Of a DNA stretch of 64,000 bases, positions 12,360 to 24,462 are shown piece by piece. The position numbers and the translations under genes were made by a program. The notes below the pieces were generated by a model. It ran no database searches. It was not told the origin of the DNA and saw nothing but the letters and a program-made list of their open reading frames with translations. Each line of letters opens with the position of its first letter. Positions within the stretch are counted from its first letter, which is position 1. This stretch comes from Dirofilaria immitis. Lineage: Eukaryota > Nematoda > Chromadorea > Rhabditida > Onchocercidae. The stretch spans positions 434,001 to 498,000 of the forward strand of contig JAKNDB010000086.1 in the NCBI GenBank assembly GCA_024305405.1. Direction: 5' to 3'.

Positions 12360-14972
12360 ATGTCCAGTCCACGAACGCGACGCATCATCCAAGACCTTCG
12401 AATTATTCCTGGGAATAATGTAAGTCATTTCAAGTTTCCAGGATGATAGTGAACTTTTTTCTTCAATTTTTAATCCAATTTTTTTGCCCTTATTACAATG
12501 CTACGAGTTCATTTCTTATCAGGTTTGCTTTGAATGTGGTGCTAGTAATCCTCAATGGGCTAGTGTGACGTATGGAATTTGGCTTTGTTTAGATTGTTCT
12601 GGTTTGCATCGTGGTTTGGGCGTTCACATCAGGTTTGTTCATGCCTTTATTTGCAATTACCTATGTATATAAGTTTTGTATTATCCATATTTATATGACT
12701 CTTTATCCATACTTATATATATGATTCTTATTTTATTGGACAGCGAAACGTTATAATTCAAGATTATTGGAATAAAATAATTTTTTCGAATAACAATACG
12801 AGGGGAAACATCTTTGTTTTAAGTTTTGTGCGATCCACGACAATGGACAAGTGGAAGGATAATGAGCTAAGCAAAATGAAAGTGGGAGGCAACGCAAAAG
12901 CATTAGAATTTTTTAAAAGCCAGCCAGATTACAAATCAAATTGGTCACTTCAGGAACGATATAATTCGAGAGCAGCTGCTCTTTAAGAGACAAAGTCGGT
13001 TTTGGCAGAATTATTACATTAATCTAATTGAATATTAAAAATGTGTTTTCAAGAGTTGTTTCTAATTTTCTTGTTTCAAGGTATTAACAGAATCAGAACA
13101 TCAGGAGTGGTCAGTTGAAACATCATCAGCAAAAATTATTCTCCAAATACTCAATTTAATCCATCAGTTTATTCGCAAATTAGTGGAAACAGCAGATCGA
13201 ATAGTTTATCAGCTTATTATGGAGGCAGTGCAGCTCAAATTGGAAACGATTCGTATCATTCTGATTATGATAATTCGTAATCATTTTCTGCTTTAAACAG
13301 TTTTTGTTTCTGTAGAACTTCATTATCTCTGTCGATGATAGTTTTTCTCTTGAAGGTTCATTGCCTTCAAACTGTAATTTTTTTCAATGTTTTTCACTAA
13401 TAGTTTTAAGAGGATTCATATTCTTGTATTATGATTTTATTTTATAAAAATTTTTAAAAAATATTCTTATGAGAAATTTTAGTAGAAGTCGCTATCAAGG
13501 TTTCGGTAATGTTCATATAAACAATAATGATTCATCCAGTGAATTGTTATCCGATACTTTGTCGTCTCTTTCTCTGGTAAATTTTAGTTCAGTCCATTCA
13601 TTTTATTTAATGCTCAGACATATATATAATTTTTCTCCTAAACTCAACTTTTAGGGCTGGACTATGCTAAGTAAGGGTGCAACAACCGCTGCTTTGTATG
13701 CCAAGGATATTAGTTCACAAGCAACAGCAAAAGCTACTGAACTCAGTGGAAGTGTTAGTGAAAAGATATAGCCAATCTTTTTCTATTTTTTAAGTTAATT
13801 TTGCAGTAATCTAAAGCATTCTAACATCTTTAATTTTGTTGTGATTTTTTTAAAGGAAATTTGTTACAAAAATTGTTAACTTAATGTGGCATAAGTCATC
13901 ATATTTGAATTATGAGTTCAGATCCGAGATGGGACATTGCTGTATAAACCAGTCTTGGGAAATTTAGCACAAAAAGCCACCGAAATAGGATCGAAATCTT
14001 GGATGGGAATATCAAATTTTATTAAAAGTCCATCTCTGCAAAGTTTTGTCGTGACAGGAAAGAGGTTTTTATTGTTTGATTTATTTTAAACCAAAAATTT
14101 TTGATTTATACTTCTAAATATTTTTGTTAATCATTAAAATTTCATTTTCTGTTTAGTGATTATGAAGACTTGACTACATCAGACAATCAAGAGAATAAAT
14201 TTTTGAGCAACAAATAAGCAATTACCAAACGTACGGGTGGGTGTTTTTTATTTTGTACGAAGTTTTCGGATATGATATCATTTTATTCATATCTGCATTT
14301 CATAATGATCAGAGTATATTTGGAGCATTTTAGAAATAATTCAGTTGAATACGACCTTCCAAAATTTTCGGTTACATCCAATTCCGTCAATTATGGTTAG
14401 TTAATTTTTGGTTTTTCCTTTGTTTTTGTCATTTTACCAAGTTATGTTAGTGCGGCAAAGGTATCAATTTCGTAAAATGTCAACACAAGATTCAAAAATA
14501 ATTTGGAAATAGAATGATAAGTATACATCACAATCACAATTTAAGCTTTACTTTTTAAATATAGCATAAGACCAATAATACTAAATTTTTAAAAATTATC
14601 TTATAAATTTTTACTGTGTGATAAGCCTGTGTTTAAGACAGTTCGGTTCAATTAAGTTCGACAACAAATCCAAAACAGTCCAGCAACAACATATCAGAGT
14701 GGACAAAAGGAGAGGTCTGCATGTCATTTTAACAGAATTTTATCGATATTTTAGCGAATATTATGTGCACTTTTGATTTTTCATAAATTTTCGTTATAGC
14801 AAATTCCCGCGCTGATCGATTTTTCTTTGGATGACACTAAAATCGTTATGCATGAAACGTTGACTACTGCTCGCATACAAGAAACTATGATAACTAAAGC
14901 CATGATAAACAGTAAAAAACAACATCGAAAAAAGATTGGGACGATGATGCGTGGGAGTTATTGAATCAGTAA
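12360..14972 (+). CDS. arfgap1: ADP-ribosylation factor GTPase-activating protein 1 (frame broken by single-base losses)
   Basis: Family role: stimulates GTP hydrolysis on Arf1 and controls COPI coat release at the Golgi. The start at 12360 gives [14 protein letters not shown]; the ArfGAP zinc finger follows as CFEC, a 16-residue spacer and CLDC (12523-12600), then [13 protein letters not shown] with the catalytic arginine. Exons: 12360-12419, 12523-12632, 12824-12994, 13081-13276, 13483-13576, 13655-13753, 13922-14064, 14157 onward, one near 14645-14715, and a last one from about 14802. Later exons carry SRYQGFGN and [10 protein letters not shown], matching the ALPS-type amphipathic region of ARFGAP1, and the C-terminus [12 protein letters not shown]. 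Three single-base losses break the frame: T-run 12982-12984, A-run 13131-13135 and A-run 14914-14919. Possibly another lies near 14211. Exon spacing and conservation outside these points look normal, so sequence error is likelier than gene death. Confidence 0.85.
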
Positions 14973-16032
14973 ATTGGTTTTTGAAGTTGACTTCAGAACC
15001 ATTTGTTCAGATGAAGCAAAACATTACATTAGTGGCAGTCATTGCTTTCTTCCTTCATTTATTTCAAAAAAGTGAAATAACACTAAATAATAAACAAAAT
15101 ATTGGAAAGGATAGTAAATGAAATATTGAAAAAACTTTATCGTGTTGGAATAAGTTCTTCATACCTCTTTGAATACTAATAATATCAAGGAAGCAAGGAA
15201 ACCAGATTTAGTTGATTTTTTTTTTTAATTACCAGGGACATAGCTATGAGTTTGATTTGGTTTCTTACTACTTAGCTTAGATATTTTTCCTTAATTTTTG
15301 AGGTTGTTTTCTGAAAAAATATTGTGAAATCATTTTATATTATTTAAATCTATATGCTTAGTTACTATTCGCTGTTTGCTGTTACAGATTAGTTTCAGTA
15401 ATTTTTGGAATAAAAAGTTAATTTCTGGGTATTTCAGTTAATATTTCTATTACGATTTTTATAAATGGATTTATGAATTTGCTGTATGGTATGAATCAAG
15501 TTATGAGTGAAAAACTACAAACTGAATTGGCAGTCTTTATAATTCATTATTTCGATTGTGTAAAATGTTTCAAGCTTATATTTTATGACTAATTTCTATT
15601 TCCATTTTTTTTTGCAGTTTTTATATGGCATTTTTATTTCCAACATTTTGATATCGTTTATATTATTTTTCTGAAGGTTTTTAAAATTTTTTAAATTTTC
15701 TGTAATGAGAAATATTATGAGGCTCATTCACTCTTCATGAGACGTCCTTTCAATTAAAAAGAGAAAAGTTATATATGTTTCTATAGAAATATATATATGT
15801 TTCTTCTCTTTTATTTATCTGTAATCTATTTTGTCAGTTTCTTTGATCATAATTGATCCTTTGACTATTCAGTGCTATTTTTTTCCAAGTGGTAAAATTT
15901 AATTTCTATCCAGTTGTTTACCATCTTTACTGGCAGAGAATACAAACTTCTTTATTAGGCTTTATGCAAATATTAGGAAAATTCACATTATGCAAATATG
16001 ATGGCTTATTGCGATCAATGATTTCATGATAT
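14973..16032. other. AT-rich intergenic DNA
   Basis: Very T-rich sequence follows the ARFGAP1-like stop codon. I see poly-T tracts and no supported exon, RNA gene or repeat array. Confidence 0.4.
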
Positions 16033-17375
16033 TCTCCAGTTCCATTTCTGCATGTCTTACTATGGAAACCTCATCGATTTCGTGTGCAGTTTCCTCTAAA
16101 AGTTAATGATTGGATTGCGTATTGGATAACCAGCAATGTACCAGCGTATCTAGATGCTCGCAAACACTTCTTACTTGGAAGATGAATCACTTGTACTTGT
16201 ATTTTAAACCAAATGAAAATAACTGTTGTAAATAATATGTGCAGTGGTCGATGGAATGTTGATATGATTGATTTCAGTAAGTGCTGTTGAACTTGAGAAG
16301 ATTTAAAGTTTGAAGAGAAATGTGGAATTAGTGTATCCTGATTCTTCTCCATTATTGTCTCGCTCATCCATTTGTACGAGTGTGGTTTTTCTAAAATTTG
16401 TTCATAATCAAAGTGGAAGTAATGCTGAAGTTTGAATGTCGGTTTTTACTATGCAAAACTAATCATAATGTGCTGGAGCCATTCTCCTTTTTCTTATCCT
16501 ATAATATCGTTTTGCAGTATTAAATTGAATAATAATTCGCCTTGTTTCTCCTATTTCGGCATCATCAAGGGATACGTACATACCGTTTCCGTATCAAGTG
16601 TTAAGAACAGGTATTTTTCTGCTATCATATATCATCATGCTCGGTATCGCATTTATATGAGATAGAAATAGCGAGGAAAAAAATAAAAAAGTGAAAATAA
16701 AGTTCATCGGTCTCTTATGCCTAACTCTTGTCAAGGTAGATCTCTGTTTTTGATCTTTCGTTCTATGGAAACGATATCATTTATATCTTTTGATTCACTA
16801 AGGATGAAAATTTCAGGATTTTTATGTTTTCCGGATCAAAACGTGTAAGACGATCTATTTCAGATAATGTTTCGAGCAATTTGATTATTGAAACCGCATT
16901 CTATTACGATTATGGTTGATTTTTTTGATTTTGAAATTTGTTGGAAGAAATTTGGAAGGTTATTTTTGAGCACTACAAAACTTGAAACTTTATTATTTAA
17001 AAAGTATTCCTGAAAATTAAGACAAAAAGATAATAATAGATGATTGTAAAGCTTCACGTTTCGAGTAGAATATATGTAGAAAATTCTGAATAGCAGGAAA
17101 ACTTTATGCAGAGAAAAGCGATACGGCGATGCTGAAAATTGTTTATTAATTTATAATATTGAAAACATGAGTAATATTAGTGTAAAAAGTTCAGATATTT
17201 TCTTTACAAAATAATTTTTATATTTCGATTGTTTATTTTATGTAACGTTTTATTGTTGCTTGCTTTTTCCTTTCATTTTTATCAGAAATATCTTTCAATT
17301 ACACCAAGAATATTTTTCACAAGAAGCGGAAGATGGGATAAGACATAGCATATCAAAAGTTTCTTTGGCAGAAGG
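16033..17375 (+). other. Candidate exons of an unrecognised gene (weak)
   Basis: Several plus-strand stretches look exon-like. After an AG at about 16032 a frame stays open to 16186 with residues such as FPLKVNDWIAYWITSNVP. A second at about 16540-16618 reads SPISASSRDTYIPFPYQ and ends at a GTATTT donor. A third at 17285-17375 sits between a TTTTATCAG acceptor and a GTAAGG donor and reads LHQEYFSQEAEDGIRHS in one frame. The frames do not join cleanly, which could reflect missing bases as in neighbouring genes, a decayed gene or chance. I do not recognise the product. The minus-strand frame 16071-16367 overlapping the first exon looks like a shadow. Confidence 0.3.
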
Positions 17376-20300
17376 TAAGGATGATACGTATCACTTATAT
17401 GGCACTAATGTGGTCAAATTTCTGGTTTCCCTTTGTATACTTCCTTTATGTTTTTGTTATTATGACTAATTTTTATTTATATATTGCGGAAGAAATATTT
17501 TTTTCAGCAAATGAAAAGCATTTTTAAAGATGTTGAAAATTATCGCCAAATGTTCGAAACTAATTCACAATAGTACAAGGAATTCAAAAGAAATAAAGCC
17601 TTTTAAAACTTTGTTTATCATCTATTAAAAAACTCCTCATGTTCAGCAGAGTGCTAGCACCTTTGGACATTGTTTTTGAAATATTTCGCAGAAAGTTCCT
17701 TTAACCACTTATCAGTACTTACCAGAAAGTGTTTATACACGATGCTATTCAATTGAGTGTTAGCTGTGATACTATATTTGCAATTAACTTGATGCAGCGT
17801 TGCATCAGCAATCAACAGTTGAGAAAGTTTCTTATTTTTAAAATAGACTACAGAAAAATGAAACTGAGGCACATTTTGCAATTTCATCAGGCAATAAATT
17901 TTTGATTAACTTGCAGCACTGTTAAATTTTCTTCAGAAAACGCTCCTTCCTTCAAGAAGGTCACTAAAATCAATGCGAAAAAATGGTGAGTGACAATCAA
18001 AAAAAATTAACAATTAGCCAATTTCGGTCGTTAAATATCTTTCATATCAACTGTAATATTTTTACTATAAAACAAGCAAAACAAGTCAAAAATTATTTTT
18101 TAAATACATATATATTAAAAAATGCTTGAAAATATTTTAAACGATGATATGGTTAGCAAATCTAGTTCCTTCAAATTTTCAAAATGATAAGTCATTTATC
18201 AGAAGAAACAAAAGAAGGATGACAAAAATAAGAAAGACTCATCTCTTATCACTTGGTTAATCAATGTCAATCTGTAAAGAGTGATCAGATTTTTGGAAAT
18301 AATTGGAAAATATGTAGCAGCAAAGAATTGAATATCTGTACTTTTCTCCCTCATTAGTGAATTTGAAAATGTATCTGTAAGTTGTTGCGCTATAGTTTTT
18401 TGAAGTCAAATATGCCAAACTGTTGTTCCGGGTAAATATGTTTCGAATAGTTTTTGATATCGATTTTCGTGTCACTGCTTGGCAGTATCTGCAAAAGCAA
18501 TTTTATTGTATAAACAAAACTTTTTGATTATTCGTTCTCGAATAAATATATTGCACTGCTGAAATAATTGGTAATGCAAAAATAATGCATTCTATGAATC
18601 ATTCAATTGGAATGCTCTATTTTTCTATTGAGGGAAATATTGAGGACAAAATTATGTAAAATCTCAAAACAATGAGATTTTGAATCCTATTTCAATTCGT
18701 TTTTGCACTAAATCATTAGCTTTTCTGAAATTACTTTATCAACTCCGATGATGCGCTTTTCTTTTATCTCAATTTATATATTCGCACTACTACATTTTCC
18801 AATAGCATTGTTAACGATTTCAAAAATATTTTCCTGAACATTTCTCCGAACATTAGAAACTGGGAAATTTTAGTCCGAAGAGATTGCAGGAAATATTATA
18901 ATCAATAGACGATGAAAAGTACGCTCGTGTTTATTAAATGAAATAGATATGAATGTTGACCAACCAACTGTTGATGACATGACATTCTTGTAATACTTTT
19001 TATAAAAATAATTTTTGCAAAACATCAGGAGAACGTTTCATTCTGTTTTTCAATATCCATTTTGTAGATTCTAAAATAACTTTTCTGATTTAATTAATAT
19101 TAATATGATATGATATTCTTCTTTCTTAAAATGCGGATTATATGATTGACTTCATACTAATCATTAAATATATTTATAGAAGAAATATGAGTTTCACTAG
19201 GGAGATTTATTTCAAAAATTTTTTTAATATCGATTGATACGACTAATCTCGTGAAAATGAAAGCCTAAATTTATCAACAGAGGCTGGCTACAGTACCAAT
19301 ACAAAGAATTCGATAACAGTTAATCCCGAGTATTGCTAGTGCTCTTTCTATAATTAACTTTTGTAATTATATAATAACACAATTATCCTTACATATTAAA
19401 CGGACATCAATATAATCACTTAGCATATTGGTGGTATTGCAAAACATTTGAGAAGGCGATAATTCCCTCATATGTACTACTCACTCGTCCTTTGCAAACA
19501 ATTATAGATAGCGATCAGAATAAAACCAATGCTATTTGAAAAACTTTTAAATTCTTTATTATTCTATATAAAAGTTTATATGGACGAGCAGAGTAATTTT
19601 TAAAAAAATTTTCTGGCGGTCACAGACGAATGGTTACACTCGAGCATTGAATCCTGGAATCACTACTGTTTGGCTGATACAGAATAATTTCCTGGCAATA
19701 AGGTTCGACTACAATATATCACAAAAACAAGGTAAGAAAAATCAAAGTTAAGTCAATTACTTCACTGGATAACTGGCTAATACACACTGCCTTACATTAT
19801 TGATAACTGAAATCCTCCCGTGAACATACCGCAAACAACATTATCTTGTTATATTTAATACTAATTGTATAGAATTATGTTACCAAAATATCCGGTTAAT
19901 GCCATTTTTTACCTGATCAAATCCTGAGAAATTCCAAGTGTTGCCTCAACATCCTGGATTGCTAAACTCTTGAAAATAAGAAATCCAATAATTTTTTTAT
20001 TCGATATACATAAAGATAAACCAGATTAAAGCCCAGAAGTAGACAACCTGGTGTAATGATGCATTCGATTTGTTATAATGAAAGTGAAACTGCAGGATAA
20101 AGAAATAATATTTAGCGATGATATGCTTAAGAAATAATAAAAACAGTTGAAATATTCTGGAATATAAAGAAAACTGAAAAACAATGGAAATCGAATGTGC
20201 ATTAGGCAAAGTGAATACTCTTGAAAAAGATCAAAATGTTTTGTGGAAAAAAATTAAGCAAATAAGTACATACAGTACAGATTCACAAAGGAAACAATTA

Positions 20301-20509
20301 AAATTCGACATTACCTCACTTCAGATAAGAAAAATAATCATTCGATGAAACAGAAAATGATGATGGTCGATTTCTAAGGCAAAAATAAAGATTTGTCTAG
20401 AAACTTCAAATTTTTTGGGATTTTAGATAAAAAGGCGAAATAAATTACATTAGATAAATTAAATCTTAGAAAAGTATTTGATAAATAAAAATCATGATTA
20501 TAATAAGTC
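17376..20509. other. AT-rich intergenic DNA
   Basis: Only short, low-complexity open frames occur here on either strand. I found no motif, RNA gene or organised repeat that I could support. The part nearest 20509 should contain the 3' UTR of the CLIC gene on the minus strand. Confidence 0.4.
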
Positions 20510-22563
20510 TCAGTTTTCATCTAATTTGAGTCGACGAATATCTTCCAAGACACTTTCAGGAATTGTGTGAGTTTTAGTTGGAACTTGCAATGATTCGCGT
20601 TGATTCGTTACCAAACTAAGCTGCTCCTTAAAAAAAAATGAGCTCAGAAACTCTTTCCAACCAACCAACCAATCAATGTTTTGTCTCTTTGAAAATGTAA
20701 AACATTTTTACTAGTACTATAAACAAGATAACGCCACAACTATTGGCTCACTAAAATCTACTTTTCGAAATCGAAAAGAATATCCAAACTTTTTTATCTT
20801 ACTAGTCTAACTAGCTTTTTCGACACAATCATTAACTAATACTTAGTCTTTTGATGAACAGTAATAAAATCTTCTAACCAAGACATCTATATATCACACC
20901 TTATAGTGATGAAGAATATCTTGATCTGCTGGACAACTTTCGATGAAAGCAGCAGTACGGTATGCATTCAGCACATAGTTCCAAAGATAGGTTAGATTCA
21001 GCGGAATGTCGAAACCGAGCAGACGCTGCCCAACGATTCGAATGTGATGAAGACGAGGCATTAATTCGCAATCATATTCCGTCATACTTTGTCCCAGAAG
21101 ATATCGTGAGTTTCGCTCACTCAGAAGCTGGAAATCGATAATACTAAAATTTCACCATTTATCATTTTGACAATAGAAAGAAAGAGTAATGAAATAGTTC
21201 ATAATTCAGAAAATTCCGCACTTGATCAATGTTTGCCAACTGCTCAACAAGTTTGTTGTATGATGCTTTTGCTGTGGCGGAAGCGAATCCAATGGTTTTG
21301 GTAATGACCCTTTTGTTCTTTGTCGTGCTCACTTTTGGATCGCAAAAGATTTTGAAATTCTGTAAAATGATGACATTCAAACAAAAAATAATATAAAGAC
21401 ATAAATTTTATTTCAACATCCTTAGGAAACTTATGTTACCGAACAATTCTTTACGAAATTATAATCTGGCCTAATTCGGCTAATCCTTGGATCCTTTCTT
21501 GAAATGACGTTTCAGTTAAAACAGTTAACTTATACGCTCACATGTCCATAAACAATTTTTGCAAGAGAAAGGAAAACGACAAGCAAATGAATTCGGAATT
21601 TCGCAGAAATAAACCTGAATTATTTTTAACTTCATTATAATTAATAACTTATATTTGATATCTAATTCTGCGAATGAAGAAAATATCTGAGAAACTAATA
21701 AAGACTTACTCTATACAAACTTTCAATTCGTTTCTCCACCACTGGATCTTTCTCAAACAGTGGCACATTGAATTCCTTTGCCAAATGAAAAATGCGTCCT
21801 TCGATTTCACGATTATCAGTGTAAGTTGCATTCCTCAAACAGAGAAGATTAGGAATTAAGTCATCCTTCATCATATAAGACTTATAACATCATTAATGTA
21901 AACTGTAGCTTATTAAGAAAGTCAGAAAAGATAGGAACTTGTTTTCCACCATAATTGGTGGTTGTGCTCCGAGAAAACTCTTTTTGAATGCTTCGGAATT
22001 GATGTTTACTGTTTTCACTTCAACTCGAACAACACCAATCTCATAAAGAGCGTAAAGCTCCATCCAAAATTCTTGACAAAACAAACATGCACCAATGCGT
22101 CGATTTTCGATTCCCGAAGCCTGAAAAAGTTTATGATTTATACGAGTCACAATTTCTAGCGACAAAAGAAATCTTTCTTTTTGCTGCTGAAAATCCCGAA
22201 AATCCTAATAATTGTTCAGATAAAAATAATTAGTCTGACGAAGTTAAATAACGTAGAATATGAGATAAAGTAGAGATAGTGTAAGTTCGAGTGTTCTATT
22301 AGCATAAGTTAACTTTGTTGATTTCCTTCGCTTCTAACCCAAAACTGTTCTTATACAGAACAATGAATAAAAACCGAATAGCATTAGAATTAGAATAAAA
22401 TCTAATGTATAATAATAGAAAGCTTAAGTCTCTCAAATTTACTCAAATCTATTTTCAAGCATAAAGTGAGTCTATTTACCTTAACATAAAGTTCTAGGAG
22501 TGGTTTCTGACCAGTACAAATTTGATCACCATTTATTTGCTTCATTTGATAATCATCTGCCAT
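20510..22563 (-). CDS. exc-4: Chloride intracellular channel protein (EXC-4/CLIC type), complete
   Basis: Family role: CLICs have a glutathione-transferase-like fold and move between soluble and membrane forms; C. elegans EXC-4 keeps the excretory canal lumen open. Six exons on the minus strand join perfectly: 22563-22480, 22120-21939, 21833-21710, 21359-21222, 21127-20900 and 20626-20510, giving 291 codons including the stop, the same length as EXC-4. The first exon encodes MADDYQMKQING and ends PLLELYVK. The thioredoxin-like domain has RRIGACLFCQEFW and KKSFLGAQPPIM; the all-helical domain includes NREIEGRIFHLAKEF, MTEYDCELMPRLHHIRIVG and FIESCPADQDILHHYK; the tail ends DIRRLKLDEN. All introns are GT...AG. 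A CxxC pair occupies the active-site position, unlike the Asp-x-x-Cys reported for known invertebrate CLICs. No frameshift was seen. Confidence 0.96.
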
Positions 22564-24000
22564 ATTTACACTTTTTTGTATGCGCTCCTTTTTATCTTCA
22601 ATGCAAACTAAAATTTGAAATATTTAATGCTTCCAATTTGAAATTTAGATGTCAGGAACTGTTGAGAAATTTGAACATCAGGAATTGACATGCGACAATT
22701 GAAGATAACATTGTAAAGAAATTAACATAACGGCAAAAACGAAAATAAGTCAACATTAACTGCAATCATGACCTGACCAATTACGTAAGGATCCGCAAGT
22801 AGTGCAATATAAGTTAATCAGACCACCGTAAAGAGGTAGAAACAATAAACACACGGCCGTAAAAAAATTGAATGCAACTTCAAAAATCCCGCGGTGAATT
22901 GACTCGCATATACATCGGCGTGGATAATACAATAGCGAAATGACAAAAACAGATAAGTCTATGCCGAAAATGAAATTTATGAAGATTGAGATTTTCAGTG
23001 GTATTAAAGAGAGGCATTTCTAATCACATCAAAAATTCTCTTTTTGCTGATAAAGCAGATAATAGGTGGTTCACTTTCAAAAGTAACAGCTTGATGAAAA
23101 TTGAATGGCACAAGGAGAGGAATGAAAAGAATTCTAGCTTCTTCTCTAGCCACAGCCGTTGAAAGAATCCTGACTGTTGATCTTCAATTTAGAAAAAAAT
23201 TTCGAATGAATGTCAAAACAAGTCAGCAAAACTTCTTGATGAAGATATATTTTGGCTGTGTGTGATAGTGATGAATCAACTAACACTAAAAGTCTTCAAA
23301 AATGATTTGAAAAAATTTTAAAACACCTACAGAGTAAGAATGTGAATTTTCTGGCTCTGTAATGGGCAATTCGACAGCAATGAGTTAATAATAGATAATG
23401 ACGCGATGGACGCTTATAACAATATTTACGACTTCACAAATATCACTTCAAATATTACATGCACATGCAGGAGTAAAATATATGATTCGAATAATATAAT
23501 GTGCTAAAAACACGGCCGAAAATCAATCAATTTAGAAAAGTGCAATGCTCGTTTCACGATTAACTCAGAATATGTAAGTTGTTTAATTATAAGGAAGGCA
23601 TAAATAAGCTACGGAATTTCCATTCTTCCAAACAGATGAAATACGTCTATCAACACATCGAATACATTGATTCTTTTTCCCACTAGCTGACCCCAAGCCA
23701 ATATTATAAGATAATTGGATATCTGCAGTCCTCGGCTCGTCTCCAAACAAAACTTCTAGGCCATCCTTGGTATTGTATTAAGTCAGTTTGTAAAGATCTA
23801 TAAAATGTATTAATGTGTTGATGAAATAAGAGATAAAATAAAGCAATTATCTAAATTCTTTTTGATGAGACAATTGAATTCTGCTAAAAGAGTGGGAAAA
23901 CAATGCGTCATCAGTACAAGAGCTATCGACTGATGATGATATAACAAAATTTGATATAAAATGAAAAAATATAAAAGTTCATTCAAAAAGCATCAGCTTG

Positions 24001-24052
24001 TTCAACAATTATTAATCTGCTTGTTTTGGTGAAAATGTGAGGATTAGAATAT
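24001..24052 (+). repeat. Imperfect dispersed repeat, copy 1
   Basis: A stretch of about 50 bp containing TTGTTCAACAATTATTAATC and GAGGATTAGAA recurs at about 24410-24462 with a few substitutions and indels. Both copies follow a GCATCA motif. The unit contains a small palindrome (TTGTTCAACAA). Its origin is unknown. Confidence 0.6.
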
Positions 24053-24409
24053 ATCATATCATATCAATTAAATAATTCTTTAAATGAACTACGAAATTTT
24101 GCCATTAAGATGCTCAGAGCAGCATGGAAGCTGTAATGTTTCATGCATTCAAATATATTGATATGCGATTTTCTGAAAAGAATAAACAAAAATGCTTGCT
24201 TCTTACAAATATTTTTTCTTAAATCACTAATAGAAATCTAGAAATAAATGGGGAAAAAATCCCATAAATAAGTGGTTGAGAAGCAATAAGTTTAAATTTT
24301 ACAAACTGAACCAGTAGAAAGCAATTACGAAGCATTTCAATGACATGAACGAGAATTCATAAAAATTCCGTGCTCTCAACATGTAGTGCTAGCAGACAGA
24401 GCATCAAAT

Positions 24410-24462
24410 TGTTCAACAATTATTAATCTGGCGTGTTTTAGTGGAAATGAGAGGATTAGAAA
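24410..24462 (+). repeat. Imperfect dispersed repeat, copy 2
   Basis: Second copy of the unit at 24001-24052, about 408 bp downstream in the same orientation. Confidence 0.6.

Noticed and set aside
12360..14972. ARFGAP1 as a dying pseudogene
   Set aside because: Each break is one missing base, the zinc finger and splice sites are intact, and the same type of break occurs in UBL5 and DnaJ, which are very unlikely to be lost.
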